Both the position numbers and the translations under genes were made by a program. Positions 51,502-62,019 of a stretch of 64,000 nt of DNA are shown here, piece after piece (position 1 is the first letter of the stretch; each line of letters begins with the position of its first letter). The notes beneath the pieces were generated by a model that was given only the letters and a program-made list of their open reading frames with translations, was not told where the DNA came from and made no database searches. Source of the stretch: Streptomyces sp. ALI-76-A (GTDB lineage Bacteria > Actinomycetota > Actinomycetes > Streptomycetales > Streptomycetaceae); NCBI RefSeq assembly GCF_030287445.1, contig NZ_JASVWB010000002.1:4216001-4280000 (forward strand), read 5' to 3'.

Positions 51502-54500
51502 TCACCCGCCCTTGGCCACGGTCACCGCCGCCGAGGTCGCCGTGCCGCTCCGCCAGCCGCTCCGGACCGCGGTGACGGTCACGGCGAGCTTCTTGCCGGC
51601 CAGCGCCGCCGGGAGCGTGTACGCCGACGCCGTCGCCCCGTCGATCGCCTGCCCGTCCGCCTTCCACTGGTACGTGTACGAGGACGGGGCCGCCGACCAA
51701 CTGCCCGGCGCCGCCGTCACCCTGGCGCCCGCCCTGGCCGTGCCGGTCACCCTGGGGGCGGCCGTGTTCGTCAGCTGGGGCTCGGTCACCGTGAAGGTGC
51801 CGCGCTGGTACTCGATCCCGCGCTGGACCACGCTGACGGTCCAGGTGGTGCCCGCGCTCACCCCGGTCAGGTCGAGGGTCGCGGTCAGCGTGCGGTTGTC
51901 CGCGGACACGGACTCCGTCCTCGCGGTCAGCGTCGTGCCGTCGCGGTACAGCTCGACGACCGCGTCGGGGCCGAGGGCCGTGCCGGTCACCGTGAGCCTG
52001 ACCTTGCCGCCCGCGGCACCGCTGTCCGGGGTCACCGCGGTGACGCCCGGCCGGTCCGGGCCGCACAGCGAGGCGGTGCAGTTCAGCCTGGCGCTGTACG
52101 CGGTGCCGGACGCCTTGTCCGGCAGGCCGAGCACGAACAGCGACGGGGCCGCCCCGGTGGCCGAGCCGCCGGCCGAGCACCGGTGGCCGGAGCTCCACAG
52201 CGAGCAGCCGTTCCTCCACTCGCCGTTGTAGAGCACGGGCACCGCCGTGGTAGTGGCGCCGGCGGTGTCCTTGATCTCCGCGTCGAAGGAGTCGAACCCG
52301 GCGGTCGGCAGCACCGCGCACACCGCGGTGCGCGACTCGTCGAGCGTGCCGGTGACCGGGCCGTACCCGTAGGCGACCGACGGCACCCGGGTGCACTCCG
52401 GCGCCGGTCCGTCCGCGGTCGCCACCCGCAGGGCGTCCAGCCGGTACGTGGGCGCCGCCTGCTGCCCGGCCGGGGTCTGCACGAGGACCTGGTGGGTGGT
52501 GGACCCGGTGGCCGCGCAGGCGGCGGCGCGGAAGGAGCACTTCACGTGCCCGTTCCCGGCGACGACCGCGCTGCTCGCGGTGGACTGGGCGTCCCGCACG
52601 TTGACGTGCACCACGTCGGTGGCCGCGCCGGTGGTCACCTGATGGCAGGTGAGCGTGCCGGCAGCCCCGTACGTGCCCTTCACCGACGGCCCGCCGACCT
52701 TCCTCGCCGGGGTCTTCGCGCAGCCCGCCGCGGAGGCGCTCGCGGTGACGTCCCGCCGGGTCAGGGTGTACGCGGCGGCCTCGTCCCGGCCGGTCACCAG
52801 CACGGTGTGGGCCTTGCCCGGGGTCAGGGAGCAGACCGTCCAGCCGTGGGTGGTGGCGTACCGCTCACAGACCCGCCTGCCGTCCGAGTCCAGCACCGAG
52901 AACCCCGCGGCGGCGGTCCCGGAGGTGGCGATCAGCTGGAACACCTCGGCGTCCGTGTGCGCGGTCGCCGGAATGCCCAGGCAGTGCGAGAAGACACCGT
53001 CACCCGTGGTGAGCGTCGCCTTCGCGCCGTCCGCGCCGAAACGGCCGGCGGGCAGCACGGGGCAGCCCTCGGCGACATCGGTGCGGTGCAGGGCCACGGC
53101 GTACGGGCCCGTCGCCGTGTCCCCGCTGTCCTCGGTGTGCACCAGCGCCCGGTAGGGGGCCGTGCCGGTGAGCGCGCAGTCGCCGCCCGCCAGCGCCTCC
53201 GCGTCGCACTGCCGCGTGCCGTCCCGGTCCAGGACCTCCACCTCCGGGGCCGGGCCGCCCGGGGACCGCGCGGTGAGCGCGGCGATCCGGGCACCCTGCG
53301 GGGCGGACAGCGCCAGGCAGTCGTACTGCCCCACCGTGCTCAGCTCCCCCCGGTACAGGCCGGTCCCGGTCGCCACACAGCCGGCGCCGGAAGCGCGGTC
53401 GAACACGACCACGCGGTCACGGGAGGGCGCGAAGGGGTCCTGGCCGAGGACGGCCGTGTAGGTGCCCGCCCCGGGGATCCGGCACGGGTCGGTGCCCGAG
53501 CGGCACACAGTCAGGCCGTCGGCGTCGTACACCCGGACCGCACCGGTCGTCCGGTCCTCGTCGACGTAGCGCACGGTGTACGGGCCCGCCCCGGTGGCCG
53601 TGAAGGTGTAGCAGGGGTCGGCGCTGAAGTCCTGCCCCTTCAGGGGCCCGTACGGCTGGACGGACGCGGTGGCGCAGCCCCGCGGGCTGTCGAGCCGGCG
53701 CACCTGCACCGCGTACGCGGCGGGGAAGCCGCTCTCCGCGCGGGACACCCGGGACAGCACCCGGTAGGGGCCGTCGCCGGGCAGTACGCAGCTGTCCTCG
53801 CCGTCCTCCGGGAAGTGCTCGCAGACCCGGGCGCCGGTCTCATCGGTGATCCAGGCGACCGACTCGCCGTACACCTTGGTGCTCTGCGTGAGCCGGATCC
53901 GCTCGCCGGGCCTGCCCTCGAACGCCTGGCAGTCCACCGCGAGGGAACTCGCCGCGTTCCGGATCACCGCGGGCTCGTCCCATCCGGTGCCGACCGGATC
54001 GGCGCAGCCCCGCGTGGCTGAGCCGAGCGGAACGACGGTGAGCCGCGTTTCCTCGTCGTCCACCCAGCCGCTGTTGACGACCTTCACGGTGTACGTGCCG
54101 GCCGCGGGCACCTCGCACCAGCCCTCGGCGCGGTACTCGTCGTCGTAGCAGTCCACCTCGCCGCCGTCCGCGCCCAGCAGCTGCGCGTACGCGTTGTTCT
54201 GGCTGTCGTCCAGCGTCATCAGGTACAGGCCGGCCCCGGTGGCCTCCACCGTGAAGCAGGCGCTGCTCTGCGCCGCGACGGTCGCCCGGCCGACGGCCTC
54301 ACCCGGGTCGCCGAACGGCGCGAGGGCGAGCGGCGCGCACGCGGGATCGGCGGCCTGGGCGGGCCCCGCCCCGGTCAGGGTCAGCAGTGAGACGAGCAAG
54401 GACACGACAGCGGCGAACACACCCGGCAACAGGCCCGGTGATCGGCCCGGTAACCCGCCCGGCCGCTCTGGTCTCACAGCCGGACGGAAGTCGTCCTCGG

Positions 54501-54504
54501 ACAC
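51502..54504 (-). CDS. Large exported Cys-rich protein with tandem domains and C-terminal Ig-like domains
   Basis: 1000 residues. Signal peptide near residues 28-51 with cleavage after AQA. Up to about residue 800 the protein is made of repeating units of 95-120 residues with the pattern C...F.A.G.Y...V.D..G..VC......C.L.G.G.Y.V, each with two to four cysteines, a beta-sandwich-like design. An IPT/TIG domain (TAVTPDSGAAGGKVRLTVTG) follows near 820-895, then an Ig-like domain (YTYQWKADGQAIDGATASAYTLPAALAGKKL) at 905-1000. No catalytic motif; probably a surface or matrix protein. GTG start with GGGGGG upstream. Confidence 0.85.
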   Translation of the reverse strand: MSEDDFRPAVRPERPGGLPGRSPGLLPGVFAAVVSLLVSLLTLTGAGPAQAADPACAPLALAPFGDPGEAVGRATVAAQSSACFTVEATGAGLYLMTLDDSQNNAYAQLLGADGGEVDCYDDEYRAEGWCEVPAAGTYTVKVVNSGWVDDEETRLTVVPLGSATRGCADPVGTGWDEPAVIRNAASSLAVDCQAFEGRPGERIRLTQSTKVYGESVAWITDETGARVCEHFPEDGEDSCVLPGDGPYRVLSRVSRAESGFPAAYAVQVRRLDSPRGCATASVQPYGPLKGQDFSADPCYTFTATGAGPYTVRYVDEDRTTGAVRVYDADGLTVCRSGTDPCRIPGAGTYTAVLGQDPFAPSRDRVVVFDRASGAGCVATGTGLYRGELSTVGQYDCLALSAPQGARIAALTARSPGGPAPEVEVLDRDGTRQCDAEALAGGDCALTGTAPYRALVHTEDSGDTATGPYAVALHRTDVAEGCPVLPAGRFGADGAKATLTTGDGVFSHCLGIPATAHTDAEVFQLIATSGTAAAGFSVLDSDGRRVCERYATTHGWTVCSLTPGKAHTVLVTGRDEAAAYTLTRRDVTASASAAGCAKTPARKVGGPSVKGTYGAAGTLTCHQVTTGAATDVVHVNVRDAQSTASSAVVAGNGHVKCSFRAAACAATGSTTHQVLVQTPAGQQAAPTYRLDALRVATADGPAPECTRVPSVAYGYGPVTGTLDESRTAVCAVLPTAGFDSFDAEIKDTAGATTTAVPVLYNGEWRNGCSLWSSGHRCSAGGSATGAAPSLFVLGLPDKASGTAYSARLNCTASLCGPDRPGVTAVTPDSGAAGGKVRLTVTGTALGPDAVVELYRDGTTLTARTESVSADNRTLTATLDLTGVSAGTTWTVSVVQRGIEYQRGTFTVTEPQLTNTAAPRVTGTARAGARVTAAPGSWSAAPSSYTYQWKADGQAIDGATASAYTLPAALAGKKLAVTVTAVRSGWRSGTATSAAVTVAKGG

Positions 54505-54753
54505 GGAATCCCCCCTGGATCAGTGGTCATTGAGGCGATGCTCGCACACAGGTCTGACACGGCTCCCGCGTGTTTCCCGGGGCGGTGGAGGGCGGGGCCG
54601 CCCAGCGAGGCGGACACGGGCACGGCCCCGCGCATCACCACCGGCCGGCACTCCCACCTCCGTCGTGGATCATCGCGGACGTACGTCCACAGCCTGTGGA
54701 AACCCCCGCCCGCACCCACGACCCGCCGCACGCCCGCCGATAAGGTCCGGCGT

Positions 54754-54969
54754 GTGATCGACATCCCGGACGAGCTCGCGGCCACCCAGGCGGCGTACAA
54801 CGGAGAGGCCGGCCGCGCCTTCATCGCCGGCCTGCCCGCCCTGACCGCCTCCTTCCTGGACCGGTGGACCCTCCGCGTCGACGGACCGCCCCTGCACGGC
54901 GTGTGCGCGCTCGTCGTCCCCGTCGTCCGCCCCGACGGCACCCCCGCCGTCCCCGCCCTCCAACCCTGA
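54754..54969 (+). pseudogene. Aminoglycoside phosphotransferase-like gene, N-terminal remnant
   Basis: Begins at GTG with IDIPDELAATQAAYNGEAGR, then FIAGLPALTASFLDRWTLR and VCALVVPVVRPDGTPAV, the start of the APH-family kinases common in streptomycetes. After about 68 residues the reading frame stops, and the catalytic HGDLH and DP motifs are absent. The sequence changes to a GNAT gene at the breakpoint near 54960, suggesting an internal deletion. Not functional as a kinase. Confidence 0.7.
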
Positions 54970-55232
54970 TCCGCGAACTCGCCGCCTACGAGAAGACCCT
55001 GGAGGAAGCACGGGCCACCGAGGCCCGGCTCCACGAGGCCCCCTTCGGCGCCCACCCAGCCGTCCACGCCCACCTCACCGTGGACAACCCACCGGCGACC
55101 CGGTCGGCTGCGCGATCTGGTTCCTCACCTTCACCACCTGGCGCGGAGTCCACGGCATCCACCTGGAGGACCTCTACGTCCGCCGCACCCCCCGCGGCAC
55201 CGGCCACGGCAGGGCCCTGCTCGCCCAGCGAC
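54968..55232 (+). pseudogene. GNAT acetyltransferase remnant
   Basis: IRELAAYEKTLEEARATEARLHEAPFGAHPAVHAHL resembles the N-terminus of diamine-type N-acetyltransferases without its first dozen residues. The protein then continues in another frame (shift near 55088) as TGDPVGCAIWFLTFTTWRGV then HGIHLEDLYVRRTPRGTGHG, which has the acetyl-CoA loop RGTGHG, and is cut off after ALLAQ. It is joined head-to-tail to the APH remnant and ends about 95 nt before the tRNA gene. Confidence 0.65.
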
Positions 55233-55328
55233 GGCCTGACCGCCCTGACGCCCGTGCGCGGGTCTCGGACCCCGCGGTCCAGGACATGGAAAAGCCCAGG
55301 CCGGATGAGATTGACCTGGGCTTTGTTG

Positions 55329-55404
55329 AGCCTCCTGTCGGATTCGAACCGACGACCTGCTGTTTACAAGACAGCCGCTCTGGGCCGGACTGAGCTAAGG
55401 AGGC
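55329..55404 (-). tRNA. tRNA-Thr (UGU anticodon)
   Basis: 76 nt. Acceptor stem GCCTCCT with AGGAGGC plus discriminator T; D-arm GCTC...GAGC; anticodon stem CTGT-CTTGTAA-ACAG giving anticodon TGT; T-arm GTCGG-TTCGAAT-CCGAC. The 3' CCA is not encoded. Reads ACA threonine codons. It sits in a patch of decayed genes, a common outcome near integration-prone tRNA loci. Confidence 0.95.
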
Positions 55405-55577
55405 GTCGTGCACGACAACCGTGCGCGAAAGCGGCTCCACTGTACACAGAGCCCGTTACCCCAAGCCATGAAGTTGGCTCCTCACGCCACCGCGAAACTG
55501 TGCGTAACCATCCGTGCACCTGTTCGTTGATCGACCTGACGTGCTGTTCCGAAGATCGGGTCGTCGGGGAGGGAGCC

Positions 55578-56076
55578 ATGAGGAAGACGGCGGAGAAGCG
55601 GAAACCGACCGTGGTGAAGGGTGAGAAGGCTCAGCGCGTCACGCGCGAGGTCCTCGGTATCGGAGATCGCCGCAAGCACCCCGCCCGCGAGGCGAGCAAG
55701 GTCCTCTCCGTCGCGACCCTGATCCGTGCGGGGCTCGGCAAGGGGGCACGACGGAAGGCGAAACTGAATCAGGCGATCAGGGACGCCAGTTGGGGCGAGC
55801 TGTTGCGGCAGTTGCGGTACAAGTGCGAGTGGGTACGGCCGGACGCTGGTGGTTGTCGACCGCTGGTTCCCCTCCACTCGGCGGTGCTCGGCCTGCCATG
55901 CCGTGGGCCCGGCATGGGACCTCTCGGTTCGGCAGTGGACGTGCGCGGAGTGTGGTGTGCCGCATGACCGGGACGTGAATGCGGCCGTCAGTCTCCGGGA
56001 CGAGGGGATGCGGCTGTTGGCCGCGTGGAGAGTGCGTGACTCTGCCCCGCTCGGAAATTCCCGCGAAGTTCACATG
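55578..56076 (+). pseudogene. IS200/IS605-type TnpB (OrfB) remnant
   Basis: The second part reads CSACHAVGPAWDLSVRQWTC then AECGVPHDRDVNAAVSLR, the TnpB four-cysteine zinc finger with the catalytic DRDVNAA motif, preceded by VVVDRWFPSTRR. The first part (KAKLNQAIRDASWGELLRQLRYKCEW) is in a different frame; one extra G near 55829 explains the shift. The N-terminal catalytic half is missing or unrecognisable (MRKTAEKRKPTVVKGEKAQR...). No tnpA and no terminal hairpins found. Confidence 0.75.
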
Positions 56077-56086
56077 CTCCGGAGTG

Positions 56087-56115
56087 CTGACAGGCAGGCG
56101 AACGCCAGGTACCGT
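56087..56115 (+). promoter_or_regulatory. Probable msiK promoter
   Basis: CTGACA and TACCGT are 17 nt apart, a good vegetative-type promoter about 115 nt before the start codon. It lies just past the TnpB remnant, so the remnant's decay has left the msiK promoter intact. Confidence 0.5.
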
Positions 56116-56233
56116 CCTGACCCAGTTCACGTGTGTGGACTACACCATCCCGGGCTTTGCCCCGGGACGGCTCACCACCTTCCTACAACGGATCGTCCGG
56201 CACGTTCCTGCCGGTAGAAGGGGGCCCTTCACC

Positions 56234-57370
<1,137 letters not shown>

Positions 57371-57418
57371 AGCCGACCGACACGACCGGCCCGACCGGCA
57401 CCACTGGTACGACCGGCA

Positions 57419-57446
57419 CCGGCTGACGTCAGCTGACGTCAGCCGG
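57419..57446. repeat. Perfect 28-bp palindrome containing two TGACGTCA units
   Basis: CCGGC, then TGACGTCA, GC, TGACGTCA, then GCCGG reads the same on both strands over 28 nt; TGACGTCA is itself palindromic. It starts 48 nt after the msiK stop codon and precedes the msiK terminator. A second, smaller palindrome CCGGGTGA-T-TCACCCGG lies at 57463-57479. Confidence 0.8.
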
Positions 57447-57490
57447 GAACAGGCAGGACGATCCGGGTGATTCACCCGGGTCGACGAAGA

Positions 57491-57516
57491 GGGCCCCGCG
57501 GACCACCGCGGGGCCC
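57491..57516 (+). terminator. msiK terminator
   Basis: GGGCCCCGCGG pairs with CCGCGGGGCCC around ACCA, 11 perfect pairs, with TTCT following. It lies in the 289-nt gene-free stretch between msiK and the next gene. Confidence 0.85.
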
Positions 57517-57659
57517 TTCTCGCTGTCGACAAACACCCCGGCAGACCGGTCATTTCGAGCAGTGTGCGTCAACCCACTACCCAAAAAGAGGCGCCAGTTC
57601 ATCCCCCGAACCGGTGACTAAATGTCGCCAAATCATTACCCCACGCTACCCTCACTCGC

Positions 57660-58112
57660 GTGAAGCACTCCACTAACCCACAGACGCGACGCGGCCGGGG
57701 CACCGCCCGCCGGATCGGCCGTTCCCTCGCCTTCGTCCTGCCCGTCGTCCTGGTGCTCTCCGGGACCCTCGCGGTCACCCGAGTCAACTGGTCGGGGAAT
57801 CCCTCGGACTCGGTGCTCACCGCATCCGACGCCACCCTGTCGGACGCCAAGCCGCGCGCGCCCCGGGCTCCGCAGGACGTCCTGCGCGACCGGCTCCTGA
57901 CCGAACTCCAGGAGAAGAACCCGGGCGTCGCGCTCACGCACCTCCAGGAGGCCGTCAACGGCCGTCCGTCGCTGGCGAAGCACTGCACGTCCATCGCCCG
58001 TGCCCTGGGCCGCGCCGCGGTCCGTGTGTACGGGCCCACGCAGGCGCAGTCCTACGCCCGCCCGGTCTGCGACACGTCCTTCGCGACGGGCGTCGCGGCG
58101 GCGAGCAGCTGA
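57660..58112 (+). CDS. Secreted or membrane-anchored hypothetical protein (150 aa)
   Basis: 150 residues. A twin-basic N-terminus (RRGRGTARRIGR), a hydrophobic segment (SLAFVLPVVLVLSGTLAV), then an extracytoplasmic domain with two cysteines (LAKHCTSIARALGR, ARPVCDTSFATG). Function unknown, conserved in this position in Streptomyces. GTG at 8 nt after a TACCCT -10, so leaderless. Confidence 0.85.
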   Translation: MKHSTNPQTRRGRGTARRIGRSLAFVLPVVLVLSGTLAVTRVNWSGNPSDSVLTASDATLSDAKPRAPRAPQDVLRDRLLTELQEKNPGVALTHLQEAVNGRPSLAKHCTSIARALGRAAVRVYGPTQAQSYARPVCDTSFATGVAAASS

Positions 58113-58201
58113 GCAGGGTCCCCGAGGGAGGGTGGTAACGGCTGATTGAGGAACGGTTGCCGTCCCGGGCCACGGGGCGGGACGCCAGTACAGTTCGAAT
58201 C

Positions 58202-58933
58202 ATGACCGATCCGAACGCCGCGTCCCGCCCCGTTCAAGCCGTCGTTCTGGCCGGTGGCCAGGGCTCCCGGCTGCGCCCGTACACCGACGACCGGCCCAAG
58301 CCGATGGTCGAGATCCCCGGCACGGGGACTCCGATCATCGGCCACCAACTCACCTGGCTGGCGGAGGAGGGCGTCACCGATGTGGTGGTCAGCTGCGGCC
58401 ACCTCGCCGACGTCCTGGAGAAGTGGCTGGCCGCCGCCGACCTGCCGGTGAACGTCACGACCGTCGTCGAGACGGAGCCGCTCGGCCGTGGCGGCGGCCT
58501 CAAGTACGCCGCCGCGCACCTGCCGCACCCGGACCAGGCCTGGTACGCGACGAACGGTGACATCTGGACCCGCTTCTCGCTGCGCGACATGGCGGACTTC
58601 CACACCGAGCGCGACGCGGTCGCGACCCTCGCGCTGGCGCGTCCGCGCATTCCGTGGGGCGCCGTGAAGACGGACGGGTTCGGGCGCGTCACGGACTTCA
58701 TCGAGGCTCCGCCGACGACGAACGAGATCAACGCGGGCGTGTACGTCTTCGCCCCGGAGTTCGCCGGGCTGCTTCCCGAGCGCGGTGACCACGAGCGGAC
58801 GACGTTCCCCCGCCTCGCCCGCGAGCGCCGTCTCGCCGGGTTCCCCATCCCGCAGGGGGCCTACTGGCGCGCCATCGACACCGCGAAGGACCTGACCGAG
58901 GCCGCGAAGGAGCTGGCGGCGCTGAGCCGTTGA
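58202..58933 (+). CDS. NDP-sugar nucleotidyltransferase-like protein
   Basis: 243 residues, GT-A fold. AVVLAGGQGSRLRPYTDDRPKPMVEIPG is the nucleotide-binding loop with the catalytic Lys, followed by ETEPLGRGGGLKYAA, ATNGDIWTRFSL and INAGVYVFAPEF. It likely makes NDP-hexose (mannose- or glucose-1-phosphate type); the exact sugar is uncertain. A TACAGT -10 ends 7 nt before the ATG, so leaderless. Last plus-strand gene of the window. Confidence 0.9.
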   Translation: MTDPNAASRPVQAVVLAGGQGSRLRPYTDDRPKPMVEIPGTGTPIIGHQLTWLAEEGVTDVVVSCGHLADVLEKWLAAADLPVNVTTVVETEPLGRGGGLKYAAAHLPHPDQAWYATNGDIWTRFSLRDMADFHTERDAVATLALARPRIPWGAVKTDGFGRVTDFIEAPPTTNEINAGVYVFAPEFAGLLPERGDHERTTFPRLARERRLAGFPIPQGAYWRAIDTAKDLTEAAKELAALSR

Positions 58934-59043
58934 GACCGCCTCGCAGCCGGCGGGCTGCCCCGTCACCCGCGACCGGTGGACAGCCGGCCAGCCGGCCGTG
59001 ACGGCCGGCCCGCCCGTAGGCAGGGCGAGCGGTCCACAGGCAG

Positions 59044-59084
59044 ACCAAGGGGCCCCGCACACCATCCGTGCGGGGCCCCTTGGT
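59044..59084. terminator. Bidirectional terminator between nucleotidyltransferase and DoxX genes
   Basis: A 17-bp perfect stem (ACCAAGGGGCCCCGCAC with its complement) around a 7-nt loop, lying between convergent genes. Confidence 0.88.
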
Positions 59085-59142
59085 CGTGTGGGCCGGGGAG
59101 TTCAGCCGGTGGGTGGGCCCAGGACGTCGCCCACCGGCTCGG

Positions 59143-60861
59143 TCACCCCAACAGGCCGCCGACCAGGCCCGGCTGGCCGGAGGAGGACCCTCCGTCGCCG
59201 GAGCCGCCGGTGGAGCCGCCCGAGCCGCCGGTGGAGCCGCTGCCGCCGGTCGCGGCGCCGCCGGAGGTCGGACCGGAGGTGGTGCTGGGGGCCTGCTCGA
59301 CCGGGGAGGTCTGCTGCGGCGGGGCCTGGCCGCCGGTGGTGCCCTGGGTCTGGCTGGGCGCGCCGCCGGTCGCGGTGCTGGTGTCCCGGGTGGCGCCCGG
59401 GGTGGTGGCGGTGCCGGCGGACGGGGTGACCCCCGCCGTGGCGCCCTGGGTGGGCGAGCTGGAGGCCGAGGGGGTCTTCTTCTCCCGCTCGGCGGGGTCC
59501 CGCGGGAGCGGGGAGCCGGGCAGTTCGTTGCGCGGGGCCTCGCCCGGTCCGGGGACGATCACGCGGTCGGCGTCCCGGACGGCACCGCCGAGCAGCGAGC
59601 CGACGAGCAGGGTGATCCCGGCGACGACGGTGGTGAGCAGGGCGCCCCGGCGCAGCACGTAGCGGCGCAGTTCCCAGATGTCGGCGCGGGGTCCGAGGCG
59701 GCGCCAGGCGCCGCCGGCGAGGCGGCCGTCGATGGAGTAGACGGGGGCGCCGGCGATGATCAGCGGGGACCAGGCGGCGAGGTAGATGATGTCGGGGGTG
59801 TCGTAGGCGGGGACGCTCTTCCAGCTGACGGTGACGAGGAGCGCGGCGGACAGGCCCGCGCCGACGACCGCGGCGACCCGCTGCCAGCAGCCCAGGATCG
59901 TGAGGACGCCCACGATCACCTGGAAGAAGGCGATGACGAGTCCGGCGCCGACGGGGTGTTCGAGGGCGAACTGGCGCAGTGGCTCGGCGACTTCCCAGGG
60001 GTGCAGGGTGTTGAGCCACTTGACCATGGAGCCGCGTTCGCCGCCGTCGAAGTAGACGGGGTCGCAGAGCTTGCCCATGCCGGCGTAGATGGAGATGAAG
60101 CCGAGGAAGATCCGCAGGGGGAGCAGGACGACGCCCAGGTTCATGCGGCGGCCCGGGTAGTAGGCGTGCCGTGCGGGGTCGTCGCCGTGACGCTTGGCGG
60201 TCTCGCCGTTCTCGTCGTCGCCGCCGTCGTCCTCGTCCTCGTACGACTCGAACTCCTCGCCGGCGTAGGCGGGTTCGTCGTAGGCGCTGCTCTCGGTCCG
60301 CATGTGCGGCAGGAGTCGGGTGCCGTCGGGGACGGGGGTGCGCTGGGCGCCGACCACGGGCGTCTCGACGGTCTGGACCAGGTCGTCGTAGCCGTCGTAG
60401 CCCTCGTCGGCGTAACCCCGGTCGCCGTAGCCGCCGTTGACGTCGACACGAGGGATGACCTGGGTGGCTCCGGCGTCGGCGCCCGGGACGGGTGCCTCGC
60501 CGTGGCCGACGCTGCCGCCCCGGACGGCTTGGAGCAGGCGGTGGGCGCCGGTGTCGTCGGGGTCGGACTTGCCGCTCCACACGACGGGCCGGCGGCGCGC
60601 GCCCGCGCTCGCGCCCGGTCTGCCGGCCGCGCCGACGACAGGCATCAGGGCGGTGTCCTCGGTGGCGCTCAAGTGCCGTGCGATCCGCGGGGATTGGTTA
60701 TGCCGCGTCGACGCGCCCAACAGCACGCGGAAGCTCACATGATTGACGATGACCTGCGCCGGATCGCTCGGCACCTTCACCATGCTCAGCGCGGGAGCGT
60801 CGTCGAAGCCCGACGGGCCGTCCCCCGTGGGTGTGCGGGGTGTTCTGGTGTCCACACTCAT
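59143..60861 (-). CDS. DoxX-family membrane protein
   Basis: 572 residues. Residues 1-235 are a polar, acidic cytoplasmic region (YEDEDDGGDDENGE). A DoxX-type module of four hydrophobic segments covers about 239-420: VLLPLRIFLGFISIYAGMGKL, GLVIAFFQVIVGVLTILG, VGAGLSAALLVTV, IIYLAAWSPLIIAG. A fifth hydrophobic segment follows, then a 120-residue Ser/Gly/Thr low-complexity tail. DoxX proteins act in redox or thiosulfate metabolism in some species; role here unknown. ATG start. Confidence 0.87.
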   Translation of the reverse strand: MSVDTRTPRTPTGDGPSGFDDAPALSMVKVPSDPAQVIVNHVSFRVLLGASTRHNQSPRIARHLSATEDTALMPVVGAAGRPGASAGARRRPVVWSGKSDPDDTGAHRLLQAVRGGSVGHGEAPVPGADAGATQVIPRVDVNGGYGDRGYADEGYDGYDDLVQTVETPVVGAQRTPVPDGTRLLPHMRTESSAYDEPAYAGEEFESYEDEDDGGDDENGETAKRHGDDPARHAYYPGRRMNLGVVLLPLRIFLGFISIYAGMGKLCDPVYFDGGERGSMVKWLNTLHPWEVAEPLRQFALEHPVGAGLVIAFFQVIVGVLTILGCWQRVAAVVGAGLSAALLVTVSWKSVPAYDTPDIIYLAAWSPLIIAGAPVYSIDGRLAGGAWRRLGPRADIWELRRYVLRRGALLTTVVAGITLLVGSLLGGAVRDADRVIVPGPGEAPRNELPGSPLPRDPAEREKKTPSASSSPTQGATAGVTPSAGTATTPGATRDTSTATGGAPSQTQGTTGGQAPPQQTSPVEQAPSTTSGPTSGGAATGGSGSTGGSGGSTGGSGDGGSSSGQPGLVGGLLG

Positions 60862-60979
60862 CTAACCGAGTGACGTGGGGATAGGACACTGCTTTGACCG
60901 GGTGGATCTGTCCGGACCCCGTCAAGGTTGTCCTCGACACCAGGAACACTCCGTCCGGGTGACTACGTCGAACAGCCGA

Positions 60980-61921
60980 TCAGGCGCGTCGCCGTGCGGC
61001 TTCGTACAGCACGATGCCCGCCGCGACACCGGCGTTGAGCGATTCGGCGCCACCCGGCATCGCGATCCGCACCCGATGGTCGCAGGTCTCGCCGACGAGC
61101 CGGGACAGGCCCTTGCCCTCGCTGCCGACGACGATGACGACGGGGCCGCCCAGCGCCGGCAGTTCGCCGATCTCGGCCTCACCGTCGGCGGCCAGGCCGA
61201 CGACCGTGATGCCGGCCTTCTTGTACGCCTCCAGGGCGCGCGTCAGGTTGGTGGCGCGGGCGACGGGCGTACGCGCGGCCGTGCCGGCGGACGACTTCCA
61301 GGCGCCGGCGGTCATGCCGGCCGCGCGCCGCTCGGGGACGACGACGCCGTGGCCGCCGAAGGCGGAGACGGAGCGGACGACGGCGCCGAGGTTGCGCGGG
61401 TCGGTGACACCGTCGAGGGCGACGATGAGCGGGTCCTCGCCCTTGTCGTAGGCGGCGCTCGCGAGGTCCTCGGGGTGCGCGTACTCGTAGGCCGGGACCT
61501 GGAGGACGAGACCCTGGTGGTTGAGCCCGTTGGTCATGCGGTCGAGCTCGGGGCGGGGGGCCTCCATGAGGTGGATCCCGCCGCGCTCGGCGGCGAGCTG
61601 GAGCGCCTCGCGGACCCGCTCGTCGTTGTCGATGAACTGCTGGACGTAGAGCGTCGTCGCGGGCACGCCGTCGCGCAGTGCCTCGAAGACGGGGTTGCGG
61701 CCGACGACCATCTCCGAGGTGCCCTTGCCGCCCCGGCCGCGGGCCGCGGGCCGGCGTACCGTCTGCTTCGCCTTCGCGTTGGCGACGCGGTTCTTCTTGT
61801 GTCCCTTGCGCATCTCGGCGGGCGGGGTCGGGCCCTTGCCCTCGAGGCCCCTGCGTCGCTGGCCGCCACTGCCGACCTGCGCGCCCTTCTTGCCGGACAT
61901 GCGGCGGTTGTTGGCTGCCAT
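60980..61921 (-). CDS. rlmB: 23S rRNA 2'-O-methyltransferase RlmB (SpoU family)
   Basis: 313 residues. A basic Gly/Lys-rich N-terminus, a small L30e-like domain ([14 protein letters not shown]...), then the SPOUT fold: [16 protein letters not shown] (motif 1), [11 protein letters not shown] (motif 2) and [23 protein letters not shown] (motif 3). Methylates a ribose in 23S rRNA, usually G2251. Downstream of cysS, gap 98 nt. Confidence 0.92.
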   Translation of the reverse strand: MAANNRRMSGKKGAQVGSGGQRRRGLEGKGPTPPAEMRKGHKKNRVANAKAKQTVRRPAARGRGGKGTSEMVVGRNPVFEALRDGVPATTLYVQQFIDNDERVREALQLAAERGGIHLMEAPRPELDRMTNGLNHQGLVLQVPAYEYAHPEDLASAAYDKGEDPLIVALDGVTDPRNLGAVVRSVSAFGGHGVVVPERRAAGMTAGAWKSSAGTAARTPVARATNLTRALEAYKKAGITVVGLAADGEAEIGELPALGGPVVIVVGSEGKGLSRLVGETCDHRVRIAMPGGAESLNAGVAAGIVLYEAARRRA

Positions 61922-62019
61922 GACCTACCTGTCTCTTCCCTGAAGCCGAAGCGTGCGAACGTACGTGTCTATGCAGTGTGCCGCCCGGACAGCCGGGCGG
62001 CACAATCGATCAAGGAGGC

